Positions 48,043 to 58,633 of a stretch of 64,000 nt of DNA are shown piece by piece. A model generated the notes under the pieces. The model was given only the letters and a program-made list of their open reading frames with translations. It had not been told where the DNA came from and did no database searches. The position numbers and the translations under genes are program-made. This stretch comes from Streptomyces sp. Go-475. GTDB taxonomy: Bacteria; Actinomycetota; Actinomycetes; Streptomycetales; Streptomycetaceae. Position 1 is the stretch's first letter; each line of letters opens with the position of its first letter. The stretch spans positions 5,251,501 to 5,315,500 of the forward strand of contig NZ_CP026121.1 in NCBI RefSeq assembly GCF_003330845.1, in the 5' to 3' direction.

Positions 48043-48399
48043 ATGGCGGAAACACGGCGACGACTGCGTTCGAGCACGGTGGTGCTGGGCGGCATGGGCG
48101 TCCTCGCGGCGGCGCTGTCCGCGTGCGGCTCCGACCCGGACCGCCGCTGTGTGGACCGGGACAGCTACGACTACATCAACGGCTACAAGATCGTCGCCGA
48201 CAAGAACTGCACGTCGTCCTCCGGCTCCTCCACCGGCAAGTCCCGCAAGAAGACCGGCAAGACCAGGGCCGTGGACGCCGACTGGTACTACGACGCCGAC
48301 GTCAGCGGCGGCTACGCCGACCACGGCACCTTCAGCCGCAGCGAGGCCGTCGACCGGGGCGGCTTCGGCTGCTCCGGCTCCGGCAGCGGCGGCGGCTGA
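48043..48399 (+). CDS. Small Ser/Gly-rich lipoprotein
   Basis: 118 residues, ATG 48043 after GGGGGAGAC. Lipobox LSAC with Cys28. The mature part has Cys-containing polar sequence (RRCVDRDSYDYINGYKIVADKNC), a Lys-rich linker (GKSRKKTGK) and ends in FGCSGSGSGGG. It sits 15 nt before an ATP-grasp ligase gene. The family is widely seen in Streptomyces in this pairing, sometimes repeated; function unknown, perhaps a substrate or partner of the ligase. Confidence 0.82.
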   Translation: MAETRRRLRSSTVVLGGMGVLAAALSACGSDPDRRCVDRDSYDYINGYKIVADKNCTSSSGSSTGKSRKKTGKTRAVDADWYYDADVSGGYADHGTFSRSEAVDRGGFGCSGSGSGGG

Positions 48400-48414
48400 C
48401 CGGGCCGTACGCAG

Positions 48415-49596
48415 ATGGAACGCCGCACCGCGGAACCCCGCCCCGGCTGGCAGCGGACCGTCGAGGAACAGGGCCTGATCTACCCGCTCACCCGCTACCC
48501 CGACGACTCCCTGCGCCCCTACTGGGACGAGAGCGCGTACTACGTCTTCACCCTCCCGGAGATCGAGGCCCTGGAGGAGGTGGTCGAGGAACTCCACCGC
48601 ATGTGCCTGGCGGCGGCCGAGCACATCGTCGCCGAGGACCGCTTCGCCGACCTCGGCATCACCGACCCCCGGGTGGCCCGGGCGGTCGCCGAGGCCTGGC
48701 ACCGCCGCGCCGAACTCCCCTCCGTCTACGGCCGCTTCGACCTCCGCTACGACGGCACCGGCCCGGCCAAGCTCCTGGAGTACAACGCCGACACCCCGAC
48801 CTCACTGGTCGAGGCCGCGTCCCCCCAGTGGTTCTGGATGGAGGAGCGCTTCCCCGGCGCCGACCAGTGGAACTCCCTCCACGAACGCCTCATCGACGCC
48901 TGGAAGAAGCAGTCCGCGCTCCTCCCGCCGGGCAGCCCCCTGTACTTCGCGTACTCCTCCGCCGACGAACTCGGCGAGGACATGATGACGGTCGCCTACC
49001 TCAAGGAGACGGCCGAACAGGCGGGCCTGGCCACCGACTGGATCGCCATGGAGGAGATCGGCTGGGACCGCCTCTCCGGCCGCTTCGTCGACAACCGCCT
49101 CCGCTTCATCCGCAGCATCTTCAAGCTCTACCCCTGGGAGTGGCTCACCACCGACCGCTTCGCCGACCACGTCCTGGACACCCTCGACAACGGCGGCGGC
49201 ACGGGCTCCACCCTGTGGATAGAACCGGCCTGGAAGATGCTCCTCAGCAACAAGGCCCTCCTGGCGATCCTCTGGGAGCTCTACCCCGACCACCCGAACC
49301 TCCTCCCCGCCTACCTGGACGGCCCCCGCGACCTGCCCGCGAAGGGCTGGGTGGCGAAGCCCCTGCTGGGCCGGGAGGGCGCGGGCGTGACGATCCACGA
49401 GCCCGGCACGGAACCCGTCGCCCGCGACGAACCCTGCTGCTACCAGCAACTCGCCCCCCTGCCCGACTTCGACGGCAACCGCGTGGTCCTGGGCGCCTGG
49501 GTCGTGGAGGACGAGTCGGCAGGCCTGGGCATCCGGGAGTCGTCGGGCCTGATCACGGACGAGTACGCACGATTCCTGCCCCACGTGATCCTGTAG
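48415..49596 (+). CDS. Glutathionylspermidine synthase-family ATP-grasp ligase
   Basis: 393 residues, ATG 48415 just after the lipoprotein gene. It matches the C-terminal synthetase domain of Gsp synthases: YDGTGPAKLLEYNADTPTSLVEAASPQW (substrate loop), WKMLLSNKALLAILWELYPDHPNLLPAYL, and VAKPLLGREGAGVTI (nucleotide-binding). The amidase domain of E. coli Gsp is absent. Actinobacteria make no glutathionylspermidine, so it probably ligates another amine to a peptide or acid. Role unknown. Confidence 0.87.
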   Translation: MERRTAEPRPGWQRTVEEQGLIYPLTRYPDDSLRPYWDESAYYVFTLPEIEALEEVVEELHRMCLAAAEHIVAEDRFADLGITDPRVARAVAEAWHRRAELPSVYGRFDLRYDGTGPAKLLEYNADTPTSLVEAASPQWFWMEERFPGADQWNSLHERLIDAWKKQSALLPPGSPLYFAYSSADELGEDMMTVAYLKETAEQAGLATDWIAMEEIGWDRLSGRFVDNRLRFIRSIFKLYPWEWLTTDRFADHVLDTLDNGGGTGSTLWIEPAWKMLLSNKALLAILWELYPDHPNLLPAYLDGPRDLPAKGWVAKPLLGREGAGVTIHEPGTEPVARDEPCCYQQLAPLPDFDGNRVVLGAWVVEDESAGLGIRESSGLITDEYARFLPHVIL

Positions 49597-49620
49597 ACGG
49601 GGCTCAGGGGGACGTACCCC

Positions 49621-49646
49621 AGGGGCGCGGGGAACTGCGCGACCAC
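49621..49646. repeat. Streptomyces-type dispersed intergenic repeat
   Basis: AGGGGCGCGGGGAACTGCGC plus GACCA is, from memory, one of the commonest short repeats in Streptomyces intergenic DNA (GGGGCGCGGGGAACTGCGCGAC). It lies just after the ligase gene; GCGCGG/CTGCGC gives it weak hairpin potential. Confidence 0.6.
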
Positions 49647-49716
49647 AGGGCACTCGCACTCGGCAACGAAGAGCAACCCGGCAGACGCTCCCCCGCCCCA
49701 GCCGGTAGGCTGATCG

Positions 49717-49796
49717 CCGGGCCGTGACTGGCGCGCTGGGATGGACGAACCATCGGGGAGCGGCCCGGGAGACTAGAGCCGTGCGCCTGGGCCGTA
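49717..49796 (+). ncRNA. ZTP (pfl) riboswitch upstream of glyA
   Basis: P1 pairs CCGGGCCG (49717-49724) with CGGCCCGG (49761-49768). After the 5' strand comes the conserved GTGACTGGCG; a small stem GATGG/CCATC (49740-49744, 49750-49754) is followed by CGGGGAGCGG, and the 3' domain has GCCGTGCGCCTGGGC (49778-49792) with the invariant GCCTGGGC pseudoknot strand. These are the hallmarks of the ZTP riboswitch, which senses the purine intermediate ZTP/ZMP when 10-formyl-THF is short and switches on one-carbon genes. It ends 36 nt before the glyA ATG. Confidence 0.93.
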
Positions 49797-49831
49797 CCGT
49801 GAACGCTGAACGCAACGTCCGGAGGTCCCAC

Positions 49832-51280
49832 ATGCCAGCCGAGCCCCTCTCCACCGCTTCCACCGCCTACCGCGCCGCCCTCGACGTGATCCGCGCCGTC
49901 GAACCCCGCGTGGCGGACGCCATCGGCCAGGAGGTCGCCGACCAGCGCGAGATGCTCAAGCTGATCGCCTCCGAGAACTACGCCTCCCCGGCCACGCTCC
50001 TCGCGATGGGCAACTGGTTCAGCGACAAGTACGCCGAGGGCACCATCGGCCGCCGCTTCTACGCAGGCTGCCGCAACGTCGACACCGTCGAGTCCCTCGC
50101 CGCCGAGCACGCCAAGGAACTCTTCGGCGCCCGCCACGCCTACGTCCAGCCGCACTCCGGCATCGACGCCAACCTCGTCGCCTTCTGGTCGGTCCTCGCC
50201 CAGCGCGTCGAGCTGCCCGCCCTGGAGAAGGCCGGTGTCCGCCAGGTCAACGACCTCTCCGAGGCCGACTGGGCGGAGCTGCGCCGCGCCTTCGGCAACC
50301 AGCGCATGCTCGGCATGTCCCTGGACGCCGGCGGCCACCTCACCCACGGCTTCCGCCCGAACATCTCCGGCAAGATGTTCGACCAGCGCTCCTACGGCAC
50401 CGACCCGGCCACGGGCCTGATCGACTACGAGGCCCTGCGCACCTCCGCCCGTGAGTTCAAGCCGCTGATCATCGTCGCGGGCTACTCGGCGTACCCCCGT
50501 CTGGTGAACTTCCGGATCATGCGCGAGATCGCCGACGAGGTCGGCGCCACGCTCATGGTGGACATGGCGCACTTCGCCGGCCTGGTCGCGGGCAAGGTCC
50601 TGACCGGCGACTTCGACCCGGTCCCGCACGCCCAGATCGTGACGACCACCACCCACAAGTCCCTGCGCGGCCCCCGCGGCGGCATGGTCCTGTGCGACGA
50701 CTCTCTGAAGGACCAGGTCGACCGCGGCTGCCCGATGGTCCTCGGCGGCCCGCTCCCGCACGTCATGGCCGCCAAGGCCGTCGCCCTCGCGGAGGCCCGC
50801 CAGGAGTCCTTCCGCGACTACGCCCAGCGCATCGTCGACAACTCCCGCGCGCTGGCCGAGGGCCTGATGCGCCGCGGCGCCACGCTGGTCACGGGCGGCA
50901 CGGACAACCACCTGAACCTGATCGACGTCGCCTCCTCCTACGGCCTCACCGGCCGCCAGGCCGAGGCCGCGCTCCTCGAGTCGGGCATCGTCACCAACCG
51001 CAACGCGATCCCCGCCGACCCGAACGGCGCCTGGTACACCTCGGGTATCCGCATCGGCACGCCCGCGCTCACCACCCGCGGCCTGGGCACGGCGGAGATG
51101 GACGAGGTCGCGGGCCTGATCGACCGGGTCCTCACCACCACGGAACCGGGCACGACCAAGTCGGGCGCCCCCTCCAAGGCGGCCCACGTCCTCGACGGCA
51201 AGGTCGCCGACGAGATCTCCCACAGGGCGACGGACCTGGTGGCGGGCTTCCCGCTCTACCCCGAGATCGACCTCGGCTGA
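49832..51280 (+). CDS. glyA: Serine hydroxymethyltransferase
   Basis: 482 residues, ATG 49832 after GGAGG. PLP lysine near 275 in [15 protein letters not shown]; other family blocks are [23 protein letters not shown]-like [16 protein letters not shown], and [14 protein letters not shown]. Longer than E. coli GlyA (417) because of insertions around [16 protein letters not shown], as in a known actinobacterial subclass. It makes glycine and 5,10-methylene-THF from serine. Control by the upstream ZTP riboswitch ties it to purine synthesis demand (PurH substrate). Confidence 0.95.
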   Translation: MPAEPLSTASTAYRAALDVIRAVEPRVADAIGQEVADQREMLKLIASENYASPATLLAMGNWFSDKYAEGTIGRRFYAGCRNVDTVESLAAEHAKELFGARHAYVQPHSGIDANLVAFWSVLAQRVELPALEKAGVRQVNDLSEADWAELRRAFGNQRMLGMSLDAGGHLTHGFRPNISGKMFDQRSYGTDPATGLIDYEALRTSAREFKPLIIVAGYSAYPRLVNFRIMREIADEVGATLMVDMAHFAGLVAGKVLTGDFDPVPHAQIVTTTTHKSLRGPRGGMVLCDDSLKDQVDRGCPMVLGGPLPHVMAAKAVALAEARQESFRDYAQRIVDNSRALAEGLMRRGATLVTGGTDNHLNLIDVASSYGLTGRQAEAALLESGIVTNRNAIPADPNGAWYTSGIRIGTPALTTRGLGTAEMDEVAGLIDRVLTTTEPGTTKSGAPSKAAHVLDGKVADEISHRATDLVAGFPLYPEIDLG

Positions 51281-51374
51281 GACCCCGCCGGGCTCATCGC
51301 GGACGGGATCTCGGCGCGCTCACCAACGTCAGGGATCCCGGGTTGATCAGCTCAGGTAGTGGCTCCTCCCGTGG

Positions 51375-51403
51375 CGGCGGTCCGGCTTAGCGCCGGGCCG
51401 CCG
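51375..51403 (+). terminator. Hairpin downstream of glyA
   Basis: CGGCGGTCCGGC (51375-51386) pairs with GCCGGGCCGCCG (51392-51403) with one G-U pair and a 5-nt loop; 95 nt after glyA and 45 nt after (minus strand) the stop of the next leftward gene, so it may serve both. Confidence 0.75.
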
Positions 51404-51447
51404 CGCGGCGTAGGACATGACGCCCCCTGCTCCGCCCACACCCGACC

Positions 51448-52175
51448 TCACACATCCAGCAGTTCCTGTTTCGGCTCTCCGGTGGCCCGCCCCCGCCCAG
51501 GGAACGGGATCCGCACGGCGAACGGCCGCAAGGCCAGGGCCAGCACCGCGCCGCCCGCCGCACCGGGAAGCACCCACCACCACTCCGCGCCGTCGTCCGC
51601 CGTCGGCGCCTTGGCCCTGGTCGTGGCCGTCTCAGGGTCCGGAGGGGTGGGCTCCTGCCCTGCCGTGGCCCAGGGCGGCGACATGACGTCGGTGAATCCG
51701 GAGCCGTCAGATGACCTGCCCCGCACGCCGAGCTCTTCCAGGAGGGCGCGCAGTTCGTCAGGGCGCTCGGCGCGGTGCCAGCGGCCGTCCACCGCCCGGG
51801 ACAGGTGCGCCGCCGTGTGTATCCACGTCTCCCCGCTCTCGCTCTCGGAGAAGATCTGGTCCACGCGCCACGGCGAGATGTCGTGCACCATCCAGGTCAC
51901 CGTGAACCGCCGGGCCGAGGCCAGGTCGGCCTCCGGGGGCCTGCCGCGGGTGCCCGCCACCGAGGTGCCGAGCAGTCGCTCCAGCTGCTGGTACTCCTTG
52001 TCGTCGTGGTACAGCGCGGCCGCCTCCTCGCTCGCCGGCGATACCACGAGGACGCTGGTGGGCCCCCGGCCGAGGCCGGCGACGCACCCCACACCAGCAG
52101 CGCCAGCGCCGCCACCAGCGCTCCCACTCCCGCGATCAGCCCACTGCCCCTGCCCCTGCCCCTGCGTCGACACAT
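51448..52175 (-). pseudogene. Secreted or membrane protein gene with an apparent frameshift after the signal peptide
   Basis: Two frames join into one plausible protein. From ATG 52175 a signal peptide (SGLIAGVGALVAALALLVWG, ending ASPASAGG) runs to about 52065, then meaning is lost. In another frame the mature part starts at TSVLVVSPASEEAAALYH and continues to 51448, with a C-terminal helix (WWWVLPGAAGGAVLALALRPF) and basic tail. One extra base in the GGGCCCCC run at 52061-52068 would restore the frame (ASAGGPTSVLVV). Either a sequencing indel or a real mutation. The annotated-looking single frame from GTG 52173 has no signal peptide. Confidence 0.7.
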
Positions 52176-52263
52176 CCGAGCCCCCAACCAGACGATCCGC
52201 GCGGCCCCGAGCCGCCCGTCACTTCTGGTACACCGCCCGCGCCGGCCAGGTTCCCCCTCCGCG

Positions 52264-53218
52264 TCATTCCGGGGAGCCACCGAGCGGAGCCGCGGCGGAC
52301 CTCGCGATCTCCACGGCCCGCGCCTTCGACGCGACGCCCTCCAGCCGCAGCGTGACGACACCGTCCCCGCCCGAGGAGGTCCACAGCAGGGTCGGCCCGG
52401 CCGTCCGCTCCTCGCGCGTGTAGCGGTCGCCGTCGGCTTCGACCAGCCAGAGGTTCAGCAGGTGGGGCCGGGGGAACCACAGGGCCCAGTCCGGCACGTC
52501 GCCGCTCTCGGGATCGCCGCGCAACGCCACCCACGTCGGCTGCTCGCGCACGCGCTTGACGAAGCTGGTGTCCAGACGCGCCCGGTACTCGTCCAGGCGT
52601 ATCGTCCGCCCCTGCTCGCTCCAGCACAGGGTGATCAGGGCCCGCCCGTGCGGTTGGCTGCTCACGGTCACCGCGTCCGGCGTCCCGAGCCCCTTGGGGA
52701 TCAGCGGAGCGAACCCCGCCCGCTGCTCGGCCCGCGCGAGGGAGACCGACCGTCCGCAGCCGGGCACCTCGGCGCCAGGAGTGGGCACCGCCGAGGGGTC
52801 GTACCGCACCTCGACCCCGCCGAAGTCGAACCAGTCGAACACCGCGGCCCGCACCGGGGGCGTGAGCGCGAGTAGCGCCAGCAGTCCGCACAGCACCGCG
52901 GTCAGCGACCGCCGCCGCGCTCGAGCCCAGAGCCGGACCGACCGCAGCCGCTCCCGGACCCCGGGTGGCTCGGCCACCGGAACCGGTGCCCGCTCGGCCA
53001 GTAGCTGCGCCAGCACCCGCTCGGCCATCGACTCCGGACCCGCGCCGCCCGGTGTGTCCAGCGACCGGCCCAGCGACCGCAGTTCCGCCCGCAGCCGGTC
53101 GGCTTCCGCTCGACGGCCAGTACCTCCGTCGGGGGCGTGGAGCTGCCCGTCGGCGGCGTGGAATGGCCCGCCGGAGGCGTGAAGCCGACCGTCCTCGCCA
53201 CTGTGCGCACCCGTTCCG

Positions 53219-53226
<8 letters not shown>
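52264..53226 (-). CDS. Membrane protein, probable anti-sigma factor partner of the ECF sigma gene
   Basis: 320 residues from GTG 53226, overlapping the sigma gene stop by 8 nt (GGGGAGG immediately upstream; another in-frame start at 53235). Residues 1-105 are cytoplasmic and polar with an EADRLRAELRSLG helix and MAERVLAQLLAE; one membrane helix (SLTAVLCGLLALLALTPPV) near 108-127; the outside domain (about 190 residues) contains FDWFDFGGVEVRYDP and PHLLNLWLVEADGDRY. Position right after an ECF sigma gene suggests a regulatory pair, although no HxxxCxxC zinc anti-sigma motif is seen. Confidence 0.75.
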
Positions 53227-54924
<1,698 letters not shown>

Positions 54925-55065
54925 ACCCGCCCCCGCGCGCAGCCGTACCACCGCACAGCGCTGTACATCACTCCGGTTGCGCCTGCCTGTAAGCGGGTCG
55001 TGGCCGTACAGTCGATAACCGGGTGGTCGTATCAGCGGCCCGCTAACTGAACGACAGGAGACGAT

Positions 55066-55647
55066 GTGGGGACCGTAACGATCGGTGTCTCGATCGCGGT
55101 CCCGGAGCCTCACGGCAGCGAGCTCCAGCAGCTGCGCGCGGGCTTCGGCGACGCCGCGGCTCACGGCATCCCCACGCACGTCACCCTGTTGCCGCCGACG
55201 GAGATCGACGACACCGCCCTGCCGGCCGTCGAGGCCCATCTGACCGAGGTCGCCGCGGCCGGCCGGCCGTTCCCCATGCGGCTGTCCGGCACCGGCACGT
55301 TCCGGCCCCTGTCGCCGGTGGTGTTCGTCCGGGTCGTCGCGGGCGCGGAGGCCTGCACCGAGTTGCAGCAGCAGGTCCGCGACCCCGCCGGGCCGGTCCC
55401 GCGCGAACTGCAGTTCCCGTACCACCCGCACGTCACCGTCGCGCACGGCATCGACGAGGCGGCGATGGACCGCGCCTTCGAGGAACTCGCCGGCTACGAG
55501 GCCGAGTGGCCCTGCACCGGCTTCGCCCTCTACGAACAGGGCGCCGACGGCGTCTGGCGCAAGCTGCGCGAGTTCACCTTCGGCGGCGGCTCGGTGGTCC
55601 CGCCCCAGGCCGGCCGCGTGGAACGAGGCTCGGTCCCCACCCGCTGA
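55066..55647 (+). CDS. 2H phosphoesterase (2'-5' RNA ligase-like)
   Basis: 193 residues from GTG 55066, with AGGAG 6 nt upstream. Two HxT motifs, HVTLLPP (about 38-44) and HVTVAHG (about 126-132), define the 2H superfamily, whose members hydrolyse or form 2'-5' or cyclic phosphodiester bonds in RNA or small molecules. Likely cytoplasmic. Often found next to trpS in Streptomyces. Substrate unknown. Confidence 0.88.
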   Translation: MGTVTIGVSIAVPEPHGSELQQLRAGFGDAAAHGIPTHVTLLPPTEIDDTALPAVEAHLTEVAAAGRPFPMRLSGTGTFRPLSPVVFVRVVAGAEACTELQQQVRDPAGPVPRELQFPYHPHVTVAHGIDEAAMDRAFEELAGYEAEWPCTGFALYEQGADGVWRKLREFTFGGGSVVPPQAGRVERGSVPTR

Positions 55648-55671
55648 CCGCGGACCAACACCGGCCCCCGG

Positions 55672-56335
55672 AACACTCGGCCGGGCCGGACGACAGCTGC
55701 CGGGTGCTCTGCCGGGTCCTGCCGCGGTCGCCGGGGGCCCGCCTCGGGGTCAGGCGGCGTCCGCCGGGGCGCGGTGTCCCGGGGTCAGATGGCAACCGAC
55801 GGGGCACGGTGCCCCGGGGCCGGACGGTAGCCGACGGAACACTGCGCCGGGCCGGACGACAGCTGCCGGGTGCTCTGCCGGGTCCTGCCGCGGTCGCCGG
55901 GGGCCCGCCTCGGGGTCAGGCGGCGTCCGCCGGGGCGCGGTGTCCCGGGGCCGGACGGTAGCCGACGGAACACTCTGCCGGGCCGGACGACAGCCGCCGG
56001 GTGCTCTGCCGGGTCCTGCCGCGGTGGCCGGGGGCCCGCCTCGGGGTCAGGCGGCGTCCGCCGGGGCGCGGTGTCCCGGGGTCAGATGGCAACCGACGGG
56101 GCACGGTGCCCCGGGGCCGGACGGTAGCCGACGGAACACTCTGCCGGGCCGGACGACAGCCGCCGGAACACGGCCTCGGGGTCAGACCGCAGCCCTGTCG
56201 GAACACGGCCCCGGGGTCAGACCGCAGCCCTGTCGGAACACGGCCGGGGTCAGACCGCAGCCCCGCCGGAACACGGCCGGGGTCAGACCGCAGCCCCGCC
56301 GGAGCACGCCCCCGGCTCAGATCGGCAGCCGCCGG
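55672..56335. repeat. Minisatellite: 20 tandem units of 31-35 bp ending inside dprE2
   Basis: Every unit ends in a CCGG/ACGG box and follows the pattern N-ACACGGCC-CCGGGGTCAGA-CCGCAGCC-NNNCGG. Unit starts: 55672, 55704, 55735, 55768, 55803, 55838, 55870, 55901, 55934, 55969, 56001, 56032, 56065, 56100, 56135, 56167, 56202, 56237, 56270 and 56303. Five-unit blocks are themselves duplicated (units 1-5 match units 10-14; 6-8 match 1-3). The last unit contains the final codons and stop of dprE2 (56317), so the array looks like repeated copies of that gene's 3' end. It fills the whole gap to 55647; apparent ORFs through it are repeat artefacts. Confidence 0.95.
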
Positions 56336-57072
56336 AACACCCCCCGTGGCAGATGCCGCAGTGCCGACATCACCAGCCGTAGGGTGCCCGGTACCCACAC
56401 CGTCTCCGAGCGGCGGCGCAGCCCCAGTTCCACGGCCGTGGCGACCGCCTCGGGCGTGGTCGCGAGGGGGGTCTCGGGGAGGCCGGCGGTCATGCGGGTC
56501 CGGACGAAGCCGGGGCGGACGACCATGACGTGCACGCCCGTGCCGTGCAGCGCGTCGCCCAGACCCTGTGCGAAGGCGTCCAGGCCGGCCTTGCTGGAGC
56601 CGTAGATGAAGTTGGCGCGGCGGGCCCGCTCGCCCGCGACGGACGACAGCACGACCAGCGAGCCGTGCCCCTGGGACTGGAGCGCCCGGGCGCACACCAG
56701 GCCCGCCGAGACCGCGCCGGTGTAGTTGGTCTGCGCGACCCGAACCGCCGCCTCCGGCTCCCGTTCGTCACGGGCCTGGTCACCGAGCAGCCCGAAGGCG
56801 AGCAGCACCATGTCGATGTCGCCCTCGGCGAAGATCTTGCCGAGCACGGCCTCGTGGGAGGCCGGGTCGAGTGCGTCGAAGGCGACGGTGTGCACGTCGG
56901 CGCCGAGTCCGCGCAGTTGCCCGGCGGCCTCCTCCAGCGCGGGTGAGGGACGGCCCGCCAGCCAGACCGTGCGGGTGCGGCGGGCGATCAGCCGGCGGGC
57001 GGTGGCCAGCGCGATCTCGGACGTACCGCCGAGGACGAGCAGGGACTGGGGGAGGCCGAAGGCGTCCTTCAT
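56317..57072 (-). CDS. dprE2: Decaprenylphosphoryl-2-keto-ribose reductase-like SDR
   Basis: 251 residues, ATG 57072 after AGGAG. Short-chain dehydrogenase: LVLGGTSEIALATARRL (NAD loop), catalytic Ser in VVLSSVAGERARRANFIYGSSKAG with YxxxK (Y-GSSK), and VRPGFVRTRMTAGLP. Adjacent to dprE1 in the same order as in mycobacteria, where DprE2 completes the epimerisation of decaprenylphosphoryl ribose to arabinose. Its last codons (RRLPI-stop) are the source of the neighbouring minisatellite units. Confidence 0.88.
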   Translation of the reverse strand: MKDAFGLPQSLLVLGGTSEIALATARRLIARRTRTVWLAGRPSPALEEAAGQLRGLGADVHTVAFDALDPASHEAVLGKIFAEGDIDMVLLAFGLLGDQARDEREPEAAVRVAQTNYTGAVSAGLVCARALQSQGHGSLVVLSSVAGERARRANFIYGSSKAGLDAFAQGLGDALHGTGVHVMVVRPGFVRTRMTAGLPETPLATTPEAVATAVELGLRRRSETVWVPGTLRLVMSALRHLPRGVFRRLPI

Positions 57073-57105
57073 GACAGCTCCTAGGGGTTGCCTGGTTTCC
57101 GGTGC

Positions 57106-58500
57106 CTAGAGACCGAGGCGGCGGGACAGGTCGGACACGAAGACCCCGTGCGGGTCCAGTTCGGCGCGCAGGGTGCGGAAGTCGTCGAGGCGCGGGTACA
57201 TCGCCGCGAGCAGTTCCGGGCGCAGCCGGGCGTCCTTGGCGAGGTAGACGCGGCCGCCCGCGGCGGCGACCTCCTCGTCGAGTTCGTCGAGGAACGCGCC
57301 GAGGCCGGGCAGCCCCGCCGGGATGTCCAGGGCCAGCGTCCAGCCGGGCACGGGGAAGGACAGCCAGCCCGGGTCGGACTCCCCGAAGCGCTTGAGGACG
57401 GCGAGGAAGGACGGGCAGCGGCGTTCGGAGATGCGGCGCACGATGCGGCGCAGGGCGTCCTCCTGGCCGTAGCCGACGACGAACTGGTACTGCACGAAAC
57501 CGCCGCGGCCGTACACGCGGTTCCAGTGGGGCACGCCGTCCAGGGGGTGGAAGAAGGCTGAGATCCGCTGGAGTTGGCCGGCCCGGGCGCGGGGGGCCTT
57601 GCGGTACCAGAGCTCGTTGAAGAGGCCCACGGTGGTGCGGCTGAGCAGGCCCTCGGGGAGGACGGCGGGCGCGGAGGGGAGGCGCGAGGTGCGGAAGGAG
57701 AGCGCGTCGCGGCGCAGGCGGGCGGGGAGCGCGTCCAGGGGCGCGTGGTCGCCTCGGGTGAGGACCGCGCGGCCGGTCGACGCGCCCCGGGCCAGCAGGT
57801 CGATCCAGGCGACCGAGTAGCGGTAGCGGTGGTCGGTGGCGGCCAGCCGGGCCATCAGGTCGTCGAGGTCGGCCGCCCGTTCGGTGTCGACCGACATCAG
57901 CGAGGTCTCCACCGGCTGGAGCCGGATGGTCGCGGTGAGGATCACCCCGGTCAGGCCCATGCCGCCCGCGGTGGCGTCGAACAGGGGCGTGCCGGGGATG
58001 ACCGTGCGGATCTCGCCGTCCGCGGTGAGCAGTTCGAGGGCGAGCACGTGCCGGGCGAAGGAGCCCGAGACGTGGTGGTTCTTGCCGTGGATGTCGGCGC
58101 CGATCGCCCCGCCGACGGTGACGTAGCGCGTGCCGGGGGTGACCGGCACGAACCAGCCGAGCGGCAGCAGCACCTCCATCAGCCGGTGCAGGGAGACGCC
58201 CGCGTCGCACAGCACGGTGCCGCCGTCGGCGTCGATCGCGTGGACGCGGTCCAGGCCCGTCATGTCCAGCACGGCCCCGCCCGCGTTCTGCGCGGCGTCC
58301 CCGTACGCCCGTCCCAGGCCCCGGGGGATCCCGCCGCGGGTCCCGCACTCCCGGACGGCCGCCGCGGCCTCCTCGTACGTCCGCGGGCGGACCAGCCGGG
58401 CGGCGGTGGGGGCGGTGCGGCCCCAGCCGGTGACGGTGGTGTGGTCCAGGCCCGTGATGTCCGGGGCCTGATCGGGGGCGGAATCGGTGTCGGCAGACAT
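57106..58500 (-). CDS. dprE1: Decaprenylphosphoryl-ribose 2'-oxidase-like FAD enzyme
   Basis: 464 residues from ATG 58500; TACGGT 7 nt before it suggests a leaderless mRNA. FAD-binding PCMH domain with PRGLGRAYGDAAQNAGG and GGAIGADIHGKNHH; C-terminal alpha-hydroxy-acid oxidase-like domain. Length matches mycobacterial DprE1 (461). The segment equivalent to mycobacterial NVCVDFP, which holds the Cys387 attacked by benzothiazinones, reads TLALDIP, so that cysteine is Ala here. Works with DprE2. Sequence alignment by eye only. Confidence 0.88.
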   Translation of the reverse strand: MSADTDSAPDQAPDITGLDHTTVTGWGRTAPTAARLVRPRTYEEAAAAVRECGTRGGIPRGLGRAYGDAAQNAGGAVLDMTGLDRVHAIDADGGTVLCDAGVSLHRLMEVLLPLGWFVPVTPGTRYVTVGGAIGADIHGKNHHVSGSFARHVLALELLTADGEIRTVIPGTPLFDATAGGMGLTGVILTATIRLQPVETSLMSVDTERAADLDDLMARLAATDHRYRYSVAWIDLLARGASTGRAVLTRGDHAPLDALPARLRRDALSFRTSRLPSAPAVLPEGLLSRTTVGLFNELWYRKAPRARAGQLQRISAFFHPLDGVPHWNRVYGRGGFVQYQFVVGYGQEDALRRIVRRISERRCPSFLAVLKRFGESDPGWLSFPVPGWTLALDIPAGLPGLGAFLDELDEEVAAAGGRVYLAKDARLRPELLAAMYPRLDDFRTLRAELDPHGVFVSDLSRRLGL

Positions 58501-58633
58501 GTCGGTGACCGTATCGCCCTGGTGTGAGCTATTAGTTCGAGAACATGGCATCCCTCCCCGAAACGGGTGATTAATGGGATGTCGCTCAATATTGCCGGAG
58601 TTCGGGCCAGGTGGGCGTGAACAGTGAGTCCAC

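Noticed and set aside
55672..56335. CRISPR array
   Set aside because: Units are contiguous copies with no unique spacers, and the last is a gene end; this is a minisatellite.
55916..56695. Coding ORFs through the minisatellite
   Set aside because: Their residues only follow the repeat unit, and they overlap dprE2 in another frame.
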